A stretch of DNA of 64,000 nucleotides. Origin: Myxococcales bacterium. GTDB lineage: Bacteria > Myxococcota_A > UBA9160 > UBA4427. The position numbers were made by a program, and so were the translations under genes. The stretch lies in contig DUBZ01000135.1 of the NCBI GenBank assembly GCA_012960035.1, positions 310,001 through 374,000 of the forward strand. Reading direction: 5' to 3'. The stretch's first letter is position 1. Each line of letters starts with the position of its first letter. Below, piece by piece: positions 17,484-26,354 of this stretch. The notes beneath the pieces are model-generated. The model did not search any database, was not told where the DNA came from, and was given only the letters and a program-made list of their open reading frames with translations.

Positions 17484-17700
17484 GATACTCGCGAATCAGC
17501 GGCGCTTTGGCATCCGTGCGAATCCCCGAGTCCGTGGCGAATCGTTACGCAGAGACGAGCTTGCCGATGTCGTCGGCGGGAGTGGATGCATGGCTTTTCG
17601 CGAAGACGACTGCGGCATGATGACCGCCGACGTCAAAGGCCCAGAACCGTCGAGTAGAATCCGGACGCGTCCCTGGGATCGTCCGCGCCCTGGTTCGGCG

Positions 17701-18825
17701 CTATTCGCCTTCCGCCCAATCGTCGAGGCGCTCCATGGTATCGGCATACTCGATCGCCAATTCTTCCATGACCGTGCGCACCGACTTGGTGTGATTCATC
17801 GATCCGACGATCTGGCCGACGAAGTAATTGCTGAGCTGGGCTGCCCCCGTCGACTTGTGCGCGGTTCGTGAAATCCTGGCCTGGGCCTCTCTCACCAGAC
17901 GGGGTTGGAGTGGCATCGGCAGTGGCTGCGGATTGCTTGGGTCGTCCCATGCATCGGTCCACGCGCTTCGCAGCTGTCGTGCGGGCTTGCCCGTGAGTGA
18001 GCGACTCCGAATCGTGTCGCTCGAGGACGCCTTCAGGAATTTCTCCTTGACGACCGGATGGGTCTCCGCTTCTTCGGTGGTGAGCCAGAGTGATCCCAAC
18101 CAGACTCCCTGTGCACCCAGTGCGAGCGAGGCAGTGATCTGTCGTCCGCTTCCGATCCCGCCGGCGGCAAGAACGGGAATATCGCCCACGGCATCGACGA
18201 CTTCGGGGACGAGCACCATGGTCGAGACCTGGCCAGTATGGCCGCCGGCCTCATAGCCCTGGGCGACCACGATATCGACGCCGGCTTTGACGTGGCGTTT
18301 GGCATGCTCGACGGTGCCCGCCAATGCCGCGACCTTCACGCCCTTTTCTCGGGCCATGTCGATCAGCCACTGTGGTGGCGGGCCGAGGGCACTCGCGATC
18401 AGACTGATATTGTGTTCGAAGACGATCTCGATGATCTCCTTTTGCCGCTCGTAGCCGATGGCGAGTTCGCGCCCGAGTTCGACGTCCGCAGGCAGCGCGG
18501 GAACCGAATGCTGTTCGAGAAGATCGTCGACGAAGCGTCGATGTTCATCGGGGATCTTCGCATCGAGTTCATCTTCGCTGAAGCCGCCCGCCTTGTCGCT
18601 GCCAACGAAGGTCGTGGGTAGGAGAAGGTCCACGCCGTAGGGCTTGTCGCCGATTTCCTTTTCGATCCATTCGAGTTCGGCTCGCAGGCCCGACGCGGTA
18701 TGGGCGGCCACGCCGAACACTCCGATGCCACCTGCTTTCGACACGGCGGCGGCCACATCACGACAGTGGGTGAAAGCGAAGATCGGAAATTCGAGTCCCA
18801 TGTCTCGGGCAAGTTTTGTATTCAT
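17701..18825 (-). CDS. Nitronate monooxygenase family FMN enzyme
   Basis: 374 residues from ATG 18825, with CGAGGA about 9 nt upstream. TIM-barrel motifs include KAGGIGVFGVAA, AQGYEAGGHTG with the conserved His, and AAGGIGSGRQITASLALGA for FMN phosphate binding. It belongs to the NMO/2-nitropropane dioxygenase family, which also contains enoyl reductase-like members. The C-terminal part (SLTGKPARQLRSAWTDAW) is standard. It is divergent from the crotonase gene. A role in alkyl nitronate oxidation or in lipid redox chemistry is possible. Confidence 0.9.
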   Translation of the reverse strand: MNTKLARDMGLEFPIFAFTHCRDVAAAVSKAGGIGVFGVAAHTASGLRAELEWIEKEIGDKPYGVDLLLPTTFVGSDKAGGFSEDELDAKIPDEHRRFVDDLLEQHSVPALPADVELGRELAIGYERQKEIIEIVFEHNISLIASALGPPPQWLIDMAREKGVKVAALAGTVEHAKRHVKAGVDIVVAQGYEAGGHTGQVSTMVLVPEVVDAVGDIPVLAAGGIGSGRQITASLALGAQGVWLGSLWLTTEEAETHPVVKEKFLKASSSDTIRSRSLTGKPARQLRSAWTDAWDDPSNPQPLPMPLQPRLVREAQARISRTAHKSTGAAQLSNYFVGQIVGSMNHTKSVRTVMEELAIEYADTMERLDDWAEGE

Positions 18826-18935
18826 CGCAGGGGTCCTCGGCTTGTTCGAATTTGACTACTCTGGTCCCGAAGATACGGACATCAGCTATGCCATAATTTG
18901 ACACAATCTACTGTCCACCGCCTGAGGAGCCTCAA

Positions 18936-19022
18936 TTGAGTTTTTCATCTGAAGTCCTGTCCATCTAAACGAAATCCGGGGTCGGAACTATTTGGCTCGA
19001 TCGCGCCGAGAAGCGAAACGCG
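18936..19022 (+). other. Detached N-terminal codons of the crotonase gene with TAA at codon 11
   Basis: GAGGAG (18924-18929) lies 6 nt before a TTG at 18936. That frame reads MSFSSEVLSI, TAA (18966-18968), then TKSGVGTIWLDRAEKRNAMS, which is a standard crotonase N terminus running in frame into the CDS that follows. The excellent ribosome site identifies TTG as the original start, so the TAA looks like a nonsense mutation or sequence error. Confidence 0.7.
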
Positions 19023-19769
19023 ATGAGCCCGCCCATGTGGAAGGACCTGCCCGGGGCGCTGTCCGCCCTTTGCGCCGACGGGGAGACGCGGGCCATTATC
19101 CTGGCGGGGAAGGGCAAGAGTTTTTGCGTCGGGCTCGACCTCGTGATCATGGGGGCCGGCGGCGCGAGTGGCGGGCTCTCGCAACCTCTTTCCGGAGCCG
19201 AGGCGAATCTTCGACAGCTCGAAGTGACACGAGAATTCCAGCGATGTATCAGCGCGATCGCAGAGGCGCCGCTTCCGGTCATCTGCGCGATCCATGGGCA
19301 TTGCCTCGGCGGTGGAATCGATCTCGCGACGGCCTGCGATATTCGATTGGCTTCGCGCGACGCGATCTTCTCGGTCCGCGAAACGAAGATCGGAATCGTG
19401 GCAGACGTAGGCACGCTACAGCGGTTACCTAAAATCATCACGGCTGGGCACGTCGCAGAACTCGCCTATACCGGGAAAGACATCGACGCAACGCGGGCAG
19501 AGAAGATCGGACTCGTGAACGATGTGCATGCGGATTTTGATGCGACCTACGAAGCCGCGTTTACGATGGCTATGGAGATCGCTGCGAACGCACCGCTCGC
19601 CGTCCGCGGAACGAAATTCGTCTTGCAGGAGAGCGAAGATCTGACAACGGAGCAGAGCCTGCTCTTGAACGGCATCTGGACCATGATCACGACTCTCAAC
19701 TCGAATGACTTGAAGGAAGCCATGGGTGCGTTCATGGAAAAGCGCACGCCGACCTTCAAGGGCAACTAG
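19023..19769 (+). CDS. Enoyl-CoA hydratase/isomerase family protein, N terminus lost to an early stop
   Basis: 248 residues are readable from ATG 19023. The oxyanion-hole strand is GKGKSFCVGLDLV, with Gly-rich HGHCLGGGIDLATACDIRLA and the usual glutamate positions around SVRETKIGIVADVGTLQRLP. The first strands, including LDRAEKRNAM, lie upstream in the same frame but behind a TAA at 18966. Translation from 19023 would omit part of the core fold and the CoA-binding N terminus, so activity is doubtful unless translation starts in the ACG-GCG interval or the stop is an error. It would otherwise hydrate or isomerise an enoyl-CoA. Confidence 0.85.
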   Translation: MSPPMWKDLPGALSALCADGETRAIILAGKGKSFCVGLDLVIMGAGGASGGLSQPLSGAEANLRQLEVTREFQRCISAIAEAPLPVICAIHGHCLGGGIDLATACDIRLASRDAIFSVRETKIGIVADVGTLQRLPKIITAGHVAELAYTGKDIDATRAEKIGLVNDVHADFDATYEAAFTMAMEIAANAPLAVRGTKFVLQESEDLTTEQSLLLNGIWTMITTLNSNDLKEAMGAFMEKRTPTFKGN

Positions 19770-19823
19770 TCAGTCCGTTATTCGCGCGCTGATTGCATCA
19801 TGGGGAAAGCGAGGCGCGTTCAT

Positions 19824-21305
19824 TTATTGCGGGGAAGCACGGTCCGAATCGATAGCCTGTTGGGCGAACTCTTCCTCGGGTGAGAGGATCATGCGATGCC
19901 GCGCATAGAGGCCGAAATAGAGCAGTGAGCCAGCGAACCAGACCGCCACACCGTATACGCCCGGGCGATAGTCGGGATTGATGAAGAGGAAGACCAGGGT
20001 TGCACTCGCGATCAGGCCCGCGACGATCGCGCCTGTCCGCCCCAGTGGGCTGATGTAGGGGCGCTCGAGAGAATCCATGGATTTGATTCGAAGGTAAGCC
20101 GCCATCTGCATGATGTAGGCAATGACGGCTCCGAAGACTGCCATGTTCAACAAGACGCCACCGACAGGCACATCGCCGAAGAAGCGTCCCCCGTATTCGA
20201 TCGCGAGTGCCACGACATAACCTGCGACTGCGCCGACGATGAGTGCGACGTAGGGGGTATTTCGGGTGGGATGGGTCTTCGACATCCAGGTCGGGAAATA
20301 TCCGGCGCGCGCCAGAGAATAGATGTTGCGCCCGTATGCGTAGATGATCGCGTGAAAACTCGCGACGAGTCCGGCCACAGCAGCGAGTGCAAGGACGGTC
20401 GAGCCCGCGCCTTCGCCGAAGATGGTTTGAAAGGCGAGAAAGAGTGGTTCCTCGGAGGCGCCGACCACAGTTGCACCCGGCGCGATTCCAGAATTCAAGA
20501 AGAGTGTGAATAGCGATGCAACGATCAGGGTTGCGATCCCCCAGAGCAGGCCTCGTGGCATGTCGCGCTTCGGATCGTGACTCTCCTCGGCGGCGAGTGG
20601 TAGCTGTTCGATGGCGAGATAAAACCAGATTGCGAAGGGTAGGGAGGCCGCGATTCCGGAGACGCCTTTTGGAAGCCAGATGCTCTCCCCGGGATCGGCC
20701 GGGACATCCAATGCGTATTCCCATCGGAACAGGGGTATGGCACCGATCCAGAAGACGACTAACACGATGAGAGCAAGGAGCGTGATTGCGACCGTGATTC
20801 GAAATGTGAGTTCGACGCCAGCGATATTGATGCCAACGAACACCGCGTAGAAGATGGCCCACCAAAGAGGAGCCGGAAGTGCGATGCCGAAAGCGCCTTC
20901 GAAGATCGTGCCGACGTAGCCTCCGATCCCCACGACGATCACGGCGGGTGTCAGGACGTATTCGATGCTTTCCGCAAGCCCGGTGAGGAAGCCGCCCCAG
21001 GGACCGAATGCGGTTCGTCCGAAGGAGTAGGCGCCGCCCGTATGGGGGAGTGCCGGTGATAGCTCGGCGATCGAAAAGCACAGGCCGATATACATGATCG
21101 CGACGATTATGGTTGCGATGAGCAGCCCACCGAAGCCGCCCGAAAGCAGTCCGAAGTTCCAACCAAAGAAGTCTCCGGAAATGACGGCGCCGACACCCAG
21201 CGCCCATAGCGACCAGACGCCTGCGAAGCGGCGCAGGCTCCGCTCTTCGAAATAGCTGGGGTCCGCCTTTCGATAGGTGATCCCCCCTCGCTGATTTTCG
21301 CTCAT
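19824..21305 (-). CDS. APC-superfamily amino acid/ethanolamine permease
   Basis: 493 residues from ATG 21305 with 12 hydrophobic helices. The N-terminal GVWSLWALGVGAVISGDFFG is the APC TM1 signature and is close to ethanolamine permease-type sequences, where FGWNFGLLSGGFGG follows. AEESHDPKRDMPRGLLWG is the conserved loop between TM6 and TM7. It imports an amine or amino acid with protons or by exchange. An S1P lyase homolog in the window would make phosphoethanolamine, but it is 24 kb away, so any link is speculative. Its 3' end converges on the crotonase gene. Confidence 0.88.
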   Translation of the reverse strand: MSENQRGGITYRKADPSYFEERSLRRFAGVWSLWALGVGAVISGDFFGWNFGLLSGGFGGLLIATIIVAIMYIGLCFSIAELSPALPHTGGAYSFGRTAFGPWGGFLTGLAESIEYVLTPAVIVVGIGGYVGTIFEGAFGIALPAPLWWAIFYAVFVGINIAGVELTFRITVAITLLALIVLVVFWIGAIPLFRWEYALDVPADPGESIWLPKGVSGIAASLPFAIWFYLAIEQLPLAAEESHDPKRDMPRGLLWGIATLIVASLFTLFLNSGIAPGATVVGASEEPLFLAFQTIFGEGAGSTVLALAAVAGLVASFHAIIYAYGRNIYSLARAGYFPTWMSKTHPTRNTPYVALIVGAVAGYVVALAIEYGGRFFGDVPVGGVLLNMAVFGAVIAYIMQMAAYLRIKSMDSLERPYISPLGRTGAIVAGLIASATLVFLFINPDYRPGVYGVAVWFAGSLLYFGLYARHRMILSPEEEFAQQAIDSDRASPQ

Positions 21306-21580
21306 GTCGCTCCTGTTTCGCGGCGGGGTTTGAAAAAATCGAAGGGCAAGTGGTCTCGAGCGCGGTCGGGTTGACGCGTCATCGTAAACGAGTCAACTCG
21401 TCCACGGCATCGTAGGCGCTCGGTGCTTATCGTGCTGCCGGTCTTTGGGAGGTCCGGGAAGTCGTTCTGCGTTGGTGGGATTGGCAAACATCTCGAAAAG
21501 TTGTTGCTTCTGGATGGGTGGATACCATGCAAGGTGAGTCCGGTGCCTCCGTCGGCGCCCAATGTTGGGGAGTTTGCGAG

Positions 21581-22474
21581 ATGAGTGAAGGAAGTGGAGA
21601 CGATGTCGTTCTCTACGAAGAAGACGGCAGTGTGGCGATCGTAACGCTCAATCGCCCGGACAAGATGAACACGTTGACGGAAGGTGTCGTTGCTGGTGTT
21701 GCGGATGCAATCGATCGTGCCACGGCCTCACGAGCCATCCGTTCGATCGTTCTCCGCGGGGCGGGCAGGGCTCTCACCGGTGGATACGATCTCAATCCGG
21801 GTGGAGGAGACGCGATCGAGAAAAAATGGGGCAGTCCGTTTGATGCGCCTGGGCCGAAGCCGCGAGAAGGCGCATGGGATCCCGTTCGTGATCTGCAATT
21901 CATGGGACATAACGTCAAGCGCTTCATGAAGATCTGGGAATGCCCGAAGCCCGTACTGGGTCAGATCCATGGCTGGGCGATCGGAGGCGCAACGGATCTG
22001 ATCTTGTGTTGCGATCTCCTTTATATGGCCGACGATGCTTTCATTGGTTATGCGCCGTCCCGAATCTTTGGCACGCCGACCACGATGATGTGGGTCTACC
22101 GACTGGGGCTCGAACACGCGAAGCAATTTCTGCTCAGCGGTGATGCGATCGATGCCGAGACGGCACATAGGGTCGGGCTTGTTTCCCATGTCTGCCCGCC
22201 GAATGAGATTGCAGATCAAATCGTTGCGCATGCCCGTCGCCTCGAAAATATCCCCGCCAATCAGCTCGCATTGAACAAGCTGCTGATCAATCAGACCTTC
22301 GAGAATATGGGCCTGCGAACGACTCAATTGCTAGGCACGCTATTTGACGGCATGGCCCGGCATACTGAAGAGGCGTATCAATGGGTTGAGAGTTTTTCTG
22401 AGAAGGGCTTTCGTGACGTGATCGCAGAGCGGGACGCACCGTTCGGAGACTACGGCGAGAGAAAACGAAAATAG
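21581..22474 (+). CDS. Enoyl-CoA hydratase/isomerase family protein
   Basis: 297 residues from ATG 21581, chosen because GGGGAG lies 8 nt upstream and DVVLYEEDGSVAIVTLNRPD is the usual start of the fold. The oxyanion strand is RGAGRALTGGYDLNPGG and the second glycine motif is IHGWAIGGATDLILCCDLLY. An insertion of about 30 residues (EKKWGSPFDAPGPKPREGAW) after the first oxyanion motif is typical of a carboxylic-acid-ring-type subgroup, and the protein is longer than the usual 255-265. The substrate is an acyl-CoA of unknown structure. Confidence 0.92.
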   Translation: MSEGSGDDVVLYEEDGSVAIVTLNRPDKMNTLTEGVVAGVADAIDRATASRAIRSIVLRGAGRALTGGYDLNPGGGDAIEKKWGSPFDAPGPKPREGAWDPVRDLQFMGHNVKRFMKIWECPKPVLGQIHGWAIGGATDLILCCDLLYMADDAFIGYAPSRIFGTPTTMMWVYRLGLEHAKQFLLSGDAIDAETAHRVGLVSHVCPPNEIADQIVAHARRLENIPANQLALNKLLINQTFENMGLRTTQLLGTLFDGMARHTEEAYQWVESFSEKGFRDVIAERDAPFGDYGERKRK

Positions 22475-22575
22475 AGCGGTGGCCCGAAAGATTGATTGGA
22501 CGCACCCTCATTGCCTACGCTGGTGCTCGACCTGACGTTCGAATCTCAGCGAGCGAATTTCAAATAGGAGTCTGC

Positions 22576-23013
22576 ATGGCGAACCGGATTTTAATTCTCT
22601 TGATCTGCTTTCTCTTCATGGCGTGTGGCCCCTTCGTTCTACTTCCCGGCGGCGCACTCGATGGCGTCTCATCGCCTTCGCCCACCGATTGGGCCTGGAC
22701 AGACGATGTTTCGACGATTCAGCTCGAGACCCGACCGGAGGATCCCTATTCGGTCAATATCTGGATCGTGGCAGATGGCGAAAAGCTCTATGTCCATGCC
22801 GGTGCGAATCGCTCGGCGTGGGTCGAAAACATGCAGAGCAATCCAGCCGTTCGCGTCAAAATCGGCGACAAGATCTTCGAACTCCGTGCGACGCGAGTGG
22901 AAGAACAGCAAGAGTTTGATCACTTCGCGGATGGCTACGAGGCGAAATATGGATCGAGGCCCCGCAATAGCAGCGTCGCGGATGCCTATCTATATCGGTT
23001 GATCGCAGAATGA
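22576..23013 (+). CDS. Putative lipoprotein with split beta-barrel (PNPOx/F420-like) domain
   Basis: 145 residues from ATG 22576, with TAGGAG 5 nt upstream. The N terminus MANRILILLICFLFMACGPF is a lipoprotein-like signal ending at Cys17, with a non-ideal lipobox. The rest (SVNIWIVADGEKLYVHAGAN, then AWVENMQSNPAVRVKIGDKI) has the pattern of the flavin/F420-binding split beta-barrel. Secretion of such a domain is unusual, so cofactor binding is doubtful. It sits 37 bp upstream of the LLM oxidoreductase and is probably cotranscribed with it. Confidence 0.75.
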   Translation: MANRILILLICFLFMACGPFVLLPGGALDGVSSPSPTDWAWTDDVSTIQLETRPEDPYSVNIWIVADGEKLYVHAGANRSAWVENMQSNPAVRVKIGDKIFELRATRVEEQQEFDHFADGYEAKYGSRPRNSSVADAYLYRLIAE

Positions 23014-23050
23014 TCGCGCGCGGTCTTGGTTTCAAATCTGGAGACCCTTC

Positions 23051-23935
23051 GTGAAGATCGGTTTGTGCTTTCCCTACTCGCAGGATGATTTGTCGCGGGA
23101 TGTGATGCTCGAATGGTTTCAGCGTGTGGACGCGGGGCCGTTTTCTGCCATTTCATGTGGCGAGCGAATCGTTGGATCGGGCGTCGATATGATGGCGCTT
23201 CTTGCCGCAGCGGCCGCGGTCACTAAACGTGTGGAGATCGTTCCGACACTCTACGTCCTGCCGATGCATCCGGCGGTCAAGGTTGCGAAGCACGCGGCGA
23301 CGCTCGATCTGATTTCCGGTGGTCGAACGACCATTACGGTTGGGGTTGGCGGGCGTCTGCAGGACTATCAATGCATGGAGAAGGAGGCGATTCGCCGCCA
23401 TGCGAAGATGGACGAGCAGGTCGCGGAGATTCGTCGCATCTGGGCTGGGGCGCCGCCTTTTGAGGGCGCCGCCCCTGTTGGCCCCAAGCCCATTCAAGCC
23501 GGTGGCCCGCCGATTTTGGCAGGCGTGATGGGCCCGAAAGCAATCGCGCGCGCGGCGAAATGGGCGGACGGCGTTTATTCATGGTCGGGCAATGGCGTTG
23601 CCGCGGAGATGAAGCAACAACAAGAATGTGTGGTTGCCGCGTGGCAGAACGCTGGCCGTGATACGGCGCCTCGAAGAGTAGCCGGGTTTTGGTATTGCCT
23701 CGCGCCTAACGCCGATGAAAAGCTCAAGGCCTATGTCTATAAGTATCTCGAGTTCCTAGGCCCCGGGCCGGCTCGGGCGATGGCGGATCGAGTGAATCGA
23801 TCGAGCGCGGACGCGGTCCGCGCCACCCTCGATGACTTCGAGGAGATGGGTGTCGAAGAATGCTGGCTGAATTCGGCGACTGCAGAATTCGCCGAAATCG
23901 ACAATCTCCTCGAAATCATCGAGAAGCGCGGCTAG
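23051..23935 (+). CDS. LLM-class flavin/F420-dependent oxidoreductase
   Basis: 294 residues from GTG 23051. The luciferase-like TIM barrel is recognised from MKIGLCFPYSQDD, KRVEIVPTLYVLPMHPAVKV, LDLISGGRTTITVGVGG and GPKAIARAAKWADGVYSW. Members use FMN or F420; the GG-rich ITVGVGGR loop resembles F420-type members. The stop codon overlaps that of the convergent MDR gene in a shared CTAG. Substrate is unknown. Confidence 0.9.
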   Translation: MKIGLCFPYSQDDLSRDVMLEWFQRVDAGPFSAISCGERIVGSGVDMMALLAAAAAVTKRVEIVPTLYVLPMHPAVKVAKHAATLDLISGGRTTITVGVGGRLQDYQCMEKEAIRRHAKMDEQVAEIRRIWAGAPPFEGAAPVGPKPIQAGGPPILAGVMGPKAIARAAKWADGVYSWSGNGVAAEMKQQQECVVAAWQNAGRDTAPRRVAGFWYCLAPNADEKLKAYVYKYLEFLGPGPARAMADRVNRSSADAVRATLDDFEEMGVEECWLNSATAEFAEIDNLLEIIEKRG

Positions 23936-25086
23936 CGCCCCTTGTTCGGATTGATCAAATATTTTTCACCCGTCGCCTGCTTGCCGTAGGCGGCCATGGA
24001 CTTCAGGGTGACGACCTCAGCCAGAGAGACTTCCGCGGTGTAATGACTCGCGAACGTCGTTGTGATTTCGGCGGCGACGCGGGCGCGCAATCGGGCTGCG
24101 CCCTCGAATCCGATCTTTGCGAGGAACGGGGGGAGTAGCCATCCGCCAATTCCCCAGGCCATTCCATAGTCGCCGCTGAGCTGCGTCATCGAACGATCAA
24201 GTCGTCCGTAGAGATAGAGCTGCTTGTGGGTGGTTGATCCGTAGCGACTGTATTCGGAGGCCGTTCGAATGAGGGCTTTCTCCATGCACGCGAGAATCTG
24301 ACCGCCGAGCTTTCCACCGCCCGTCGCGTCAAAGGCCAACGTGGCGCCTGTTTCCGCGAGCGCATCCGTGAGTTCGTCCTTGAAGTTCGGCGAACTCGAA
24401 TTGCAGACATACTTCGCTCCGAGTTTGCGCAGAATCTCGTCCTGTTCCTCGCGACGAACGATATTCACCAGCGCGACGCCGTCTGCCAGACAAACCTTGT
24501 TCAACATCTGGCCGAGGTTCGATGCCGCGGCGGTATGCACGAGCGCGCTATGTCCTTCGAGCTTCATGGTTTCGACCATGCCGAGGGCCGTCAGTGGATT
24601 GACGAAGCACGAGGCGCCTTGGGTCGGCGTTGTTCCGTCGGGAAGCTCGAGGCACATGGCTGCTGGGGCAACCCGGTACTGCGAGTACATGGCACCGCCG
24701 ATGAGCGCGACCGTCTTGCCAAGAAGTGCGCGCGCCCCCTCCGAGTCGCCGGTCTCGACAACAACGCCCGCACCTTCGTTTCCGACGGGCATCGCCTCGT
24801 CGAGCCGCGCGGCAATGGAACCCATCATGGCTTGCGGGATGGGTGCAGTCAGCACGGGGCTCTCGTCGGTCCCCGATTGTGTGGTCGATGCCATGTCGGC
24901 GGGTCCGAAAAGAAGCCCGAGATCAGAAGGGTTGATGGGTGAAGCTTCGACTCGAACGACAACGTCGTCGGGACCGGGTGAGGGCGTATCGATCGTTGCC
25001 AGAGAAATTTCGAGTTGGCCGCCATCGGCGGTCTTGGTCACCGTACTCTGCAGCTGAAGACCTTGAGAATGTTCGGACTGTGTCAT
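23932..25086 (-). CDS. MDR-family NAD(P)H-dependent oxidoreductase
   Basis: 384 residues from ATG 25086. I preferred this start because the preceding open frame (to 25227) is Pro/Arg-rich. The GroES-like domain starts around residue 20 (VVVRVEASPINPSDLGLLFG), the NAD(P) domain has SALVHTAAASNLGQMLNKVC, and ATLAFDATGGGKLGGQILAC follows. No zinc-ligand Cys/His set is apparent, so it is a quinone oxidoreductase or enoyl reductase-like member rather than a zinc alcohol dehydrogenase. It converges with the LLM gene and is divergent from the DUF2889 gene. Confidence 0.88.
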   Translation of the reverse strand: MTQSEHSQGLQLQSTVTKTADGGQLEISLATIDTPSPGPDDVVVRVEASPINPSDLGLLFGPADMASTTQSGTDESPVLTAPIPQAMMGSIAARLDEAMPVGNEGAGVVVETGDSEGARALLGKTVALIGGAMYSQYRVAPAAMCLELPDGTTPTQGASCFVNPLTALGMVETMKLEGHSALVHTAAASNLGQMLNKVCLADGVALVNIVRREEQDEILRKLGAKYVCNSSSPNFKDELTDALAETGATLAFDATGGGKLGGQILACMEKALIRTASEYSRYGSTTHKQLYLYGRLDRSMTQLSGDYGMAWGIGGWLLPPFLAKIGFEGAARLRARVAAEITTTFASHYTAEVSLAEVVTLKSMAAYGKQATGEKYLINPNKGR

Positions 25087-25233
25087 GGGGATCTCGCTTC
25101 TTTCGGGTTTAGGGAGAACTGGGAAGTGGCTCGTACGGGCCGGCCGACTATAGCGGCTTGGCGCAGGGCAGGGGGCGTGAGAGTCGGCAGCGGTAACCGG
25201 GAAGGGTCCGCGGGGGCATGCTAACAACGACCC

Positions 25234-25872
25234 ATGACTTTACTGCCTCCCGATGACGAACTCGAACTCATTCACACGCGCGAATACGAAGCGCGCGTCT
25301 ATCAACTCTCGCCGACCGAACTTCTGGTTCGAGGGGTGGTCTCGGATCGGAAGCCGCCCGGCCTCTATGTGCTGGATGATCCACAGCCCATGGAACTTCA
25401 TCAGATGCAGCTTGAGTTGCGTGTCTCCATTGCGAAGCTCGAGATTACGCATGCGGAGATCGTCTTTGAGACACACCCGAACTCGGCGTGTCCTCTGATC
25501 GCCCGGGATTATGAGAAGCTGGTGGGGCTTTCGATCGCTCGCGGATTTACACGCAAGATTCGCGATCTCTTTGGCGGTCCGAATGGCTGCACCCATACGA
25601 ACGCCCTGCTTCAGGCGATGGCGCCCGCCGTCGTGCAGTCCATGTGGTCTATCTCGATTCGGGACGGTCGAACGAGTACGGGTTCGGTTGATCGGAACAG
25701 TCCGGAAGCCCGAGAACGTCGAATTGCCGGCACACTCAACACTTGCCATATCTGGGCCGAAGACGGCGAGCATGTGGCGGCGATTCGTCGTGGTGACGCA
25801 TCGAGTGTCCCGCCGCTGCCAGTGCGTAATCGACTGCGCGAACTCGGGCGTGACGATTCGAAATGGGAATAG
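25234..25872 (+). CDS. DUF2889 family protein
   Basis: 212 residues from ATG 25234. The sequence pattern IHTREYEARVYQLSPTELLV, then CPLIARDYEKLVGLSIARGF and GPNGCTHTNALLQAMAPAVV, matches DUF2889. The conserved GCTHTN and a C-terminal NTCHIW motif could bind metal. The function is not known. In the DUF2889 context, members often lie near acyl-CoA and steroid-type catabolic genes, which agrees with this neighbourhood. Confidence 0.85.
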   Translation: MTLLPPDDELELIHTREYEARVYQLSPTELLVRGVVSDRKPPGLYVLDDPQPMELHQMQLELRVSIAKLEITHAEIVFETHPNSACPLIARDYEKLVGLSIARGFTRKIRDLFGGPNGCTHTNALLQAMAPAVVQSMWSISIRDGRTSTGSVDRNSPEARERRIAGTLNTCHIWAEDGEHVAAIRRGDASSVPPLPVRNRLRELGRDDSKWE

Positions 25873-26354
25873 GTTGGTCGAAAGGGGACGAGGAAATGAC
25901 GGCAGGTCTCTTGAAAAAACGTCGCGTTGTTTCCGATATGCCACAAAATGGGGGCCCGTTCAGCGCGGAGCCACTCGCTCGATTCTTTGCGGCGGTACAC
26001 CGACAAGAATGCGCGGGTCGTCTCTCTTCGTAACGAGTTGAATTGCCCGGCGCGGGCCGGGGACTTCGCGAAGTCTTGCGGGCTGCGGTTTCCCATTCGC
26101 GCGAGCAGCCATTCGTTGTAGTGAGCGGGCACGAAGAGCATGATGCTGTCTCGGCGGCCCCAGAGCTTGACGTTGAAGTCCGAGGTGCGTTTCGAGACTC
26201 GGTATTTTTCGGACAATTTGACGGTCACGTGTTCGTGGACGCTGCACAGCGACACATCCGTGGTTCCACAATCGTCCGTTTCGCGCTTCACAACCGTTGC
26301 TGTTCTGGACACGCCTAGAGCGGTCTGTTTGCTGAGACGATCCAGGTCGCACAC
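25611..26354 (-). CDS. Doubtful ORF downstream of the methyltransferase
   Basis: The first half of this GTG-start frame (26354 to about 25870) has normal composition, for example DFNVKLWGRRDSIMLFVPAH and NEWLLARMGNRSPQDFAKSP, and GC-rich third positions. A start at the GTG just after the methyltransferase stop (about 26309) is also possible. The second half runs antisense through the DUF2889 gene and is unlikely to be protein. No family was recognised. It may be a short real gene that has lost its stop, or coincidence. Confidence 0.3.
   Translation of the reverse strand: MCDLDRLSKQTALGVSRTATVVKRETDDCGTTDVSLCSVHEHVTVKLSEKYRVSKRTSDFNVKLWGRRDSIMLFVPAHYNEWLLARMGNRSPQDFAKSPARAGQFNSLRRETTRAFLSVYRRKESSEWLRAERAPILWHIGNNATFFQETCRHFLVPFRPTYSHFESSRPSSRSRLRTGSGGTLDASPRRIAATCSPSSAQIWQVLSVPAIRRSRASGLFRSTEPVLVRPSRIEIDHMDCTTAGAIA

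Noticed and set aside
18966-18968. TAA within the crotonase considered as a recoded codon
   Set aside because: TAA has no known sense recoding comparable to UGA-Sec or UAG-Pyl in bacteria with standard codes, and no recoding element is visible. Mutation or error is more likely.
19798-21207. 469-codon ORF in another frame of the permease gene
   Set aside because: It is extremely Arg/His-rich and lacks membrane helices, whereas the alternative frame is a textbook APC permease.
22530-22550. T-loop-like GTTCGAATC suggesting a tRNA
   Set aside because: The flanking bases do not form a T stem, D arm, anticodon arm or acceptor stem of a tRNA.
23932-23935. Shared CTAG stop codons of the LLM and MDR genes as a special signal
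   Set aside because: Convergent genes often overlap at palindromic CTAG. Nothing else indicates regulation here.
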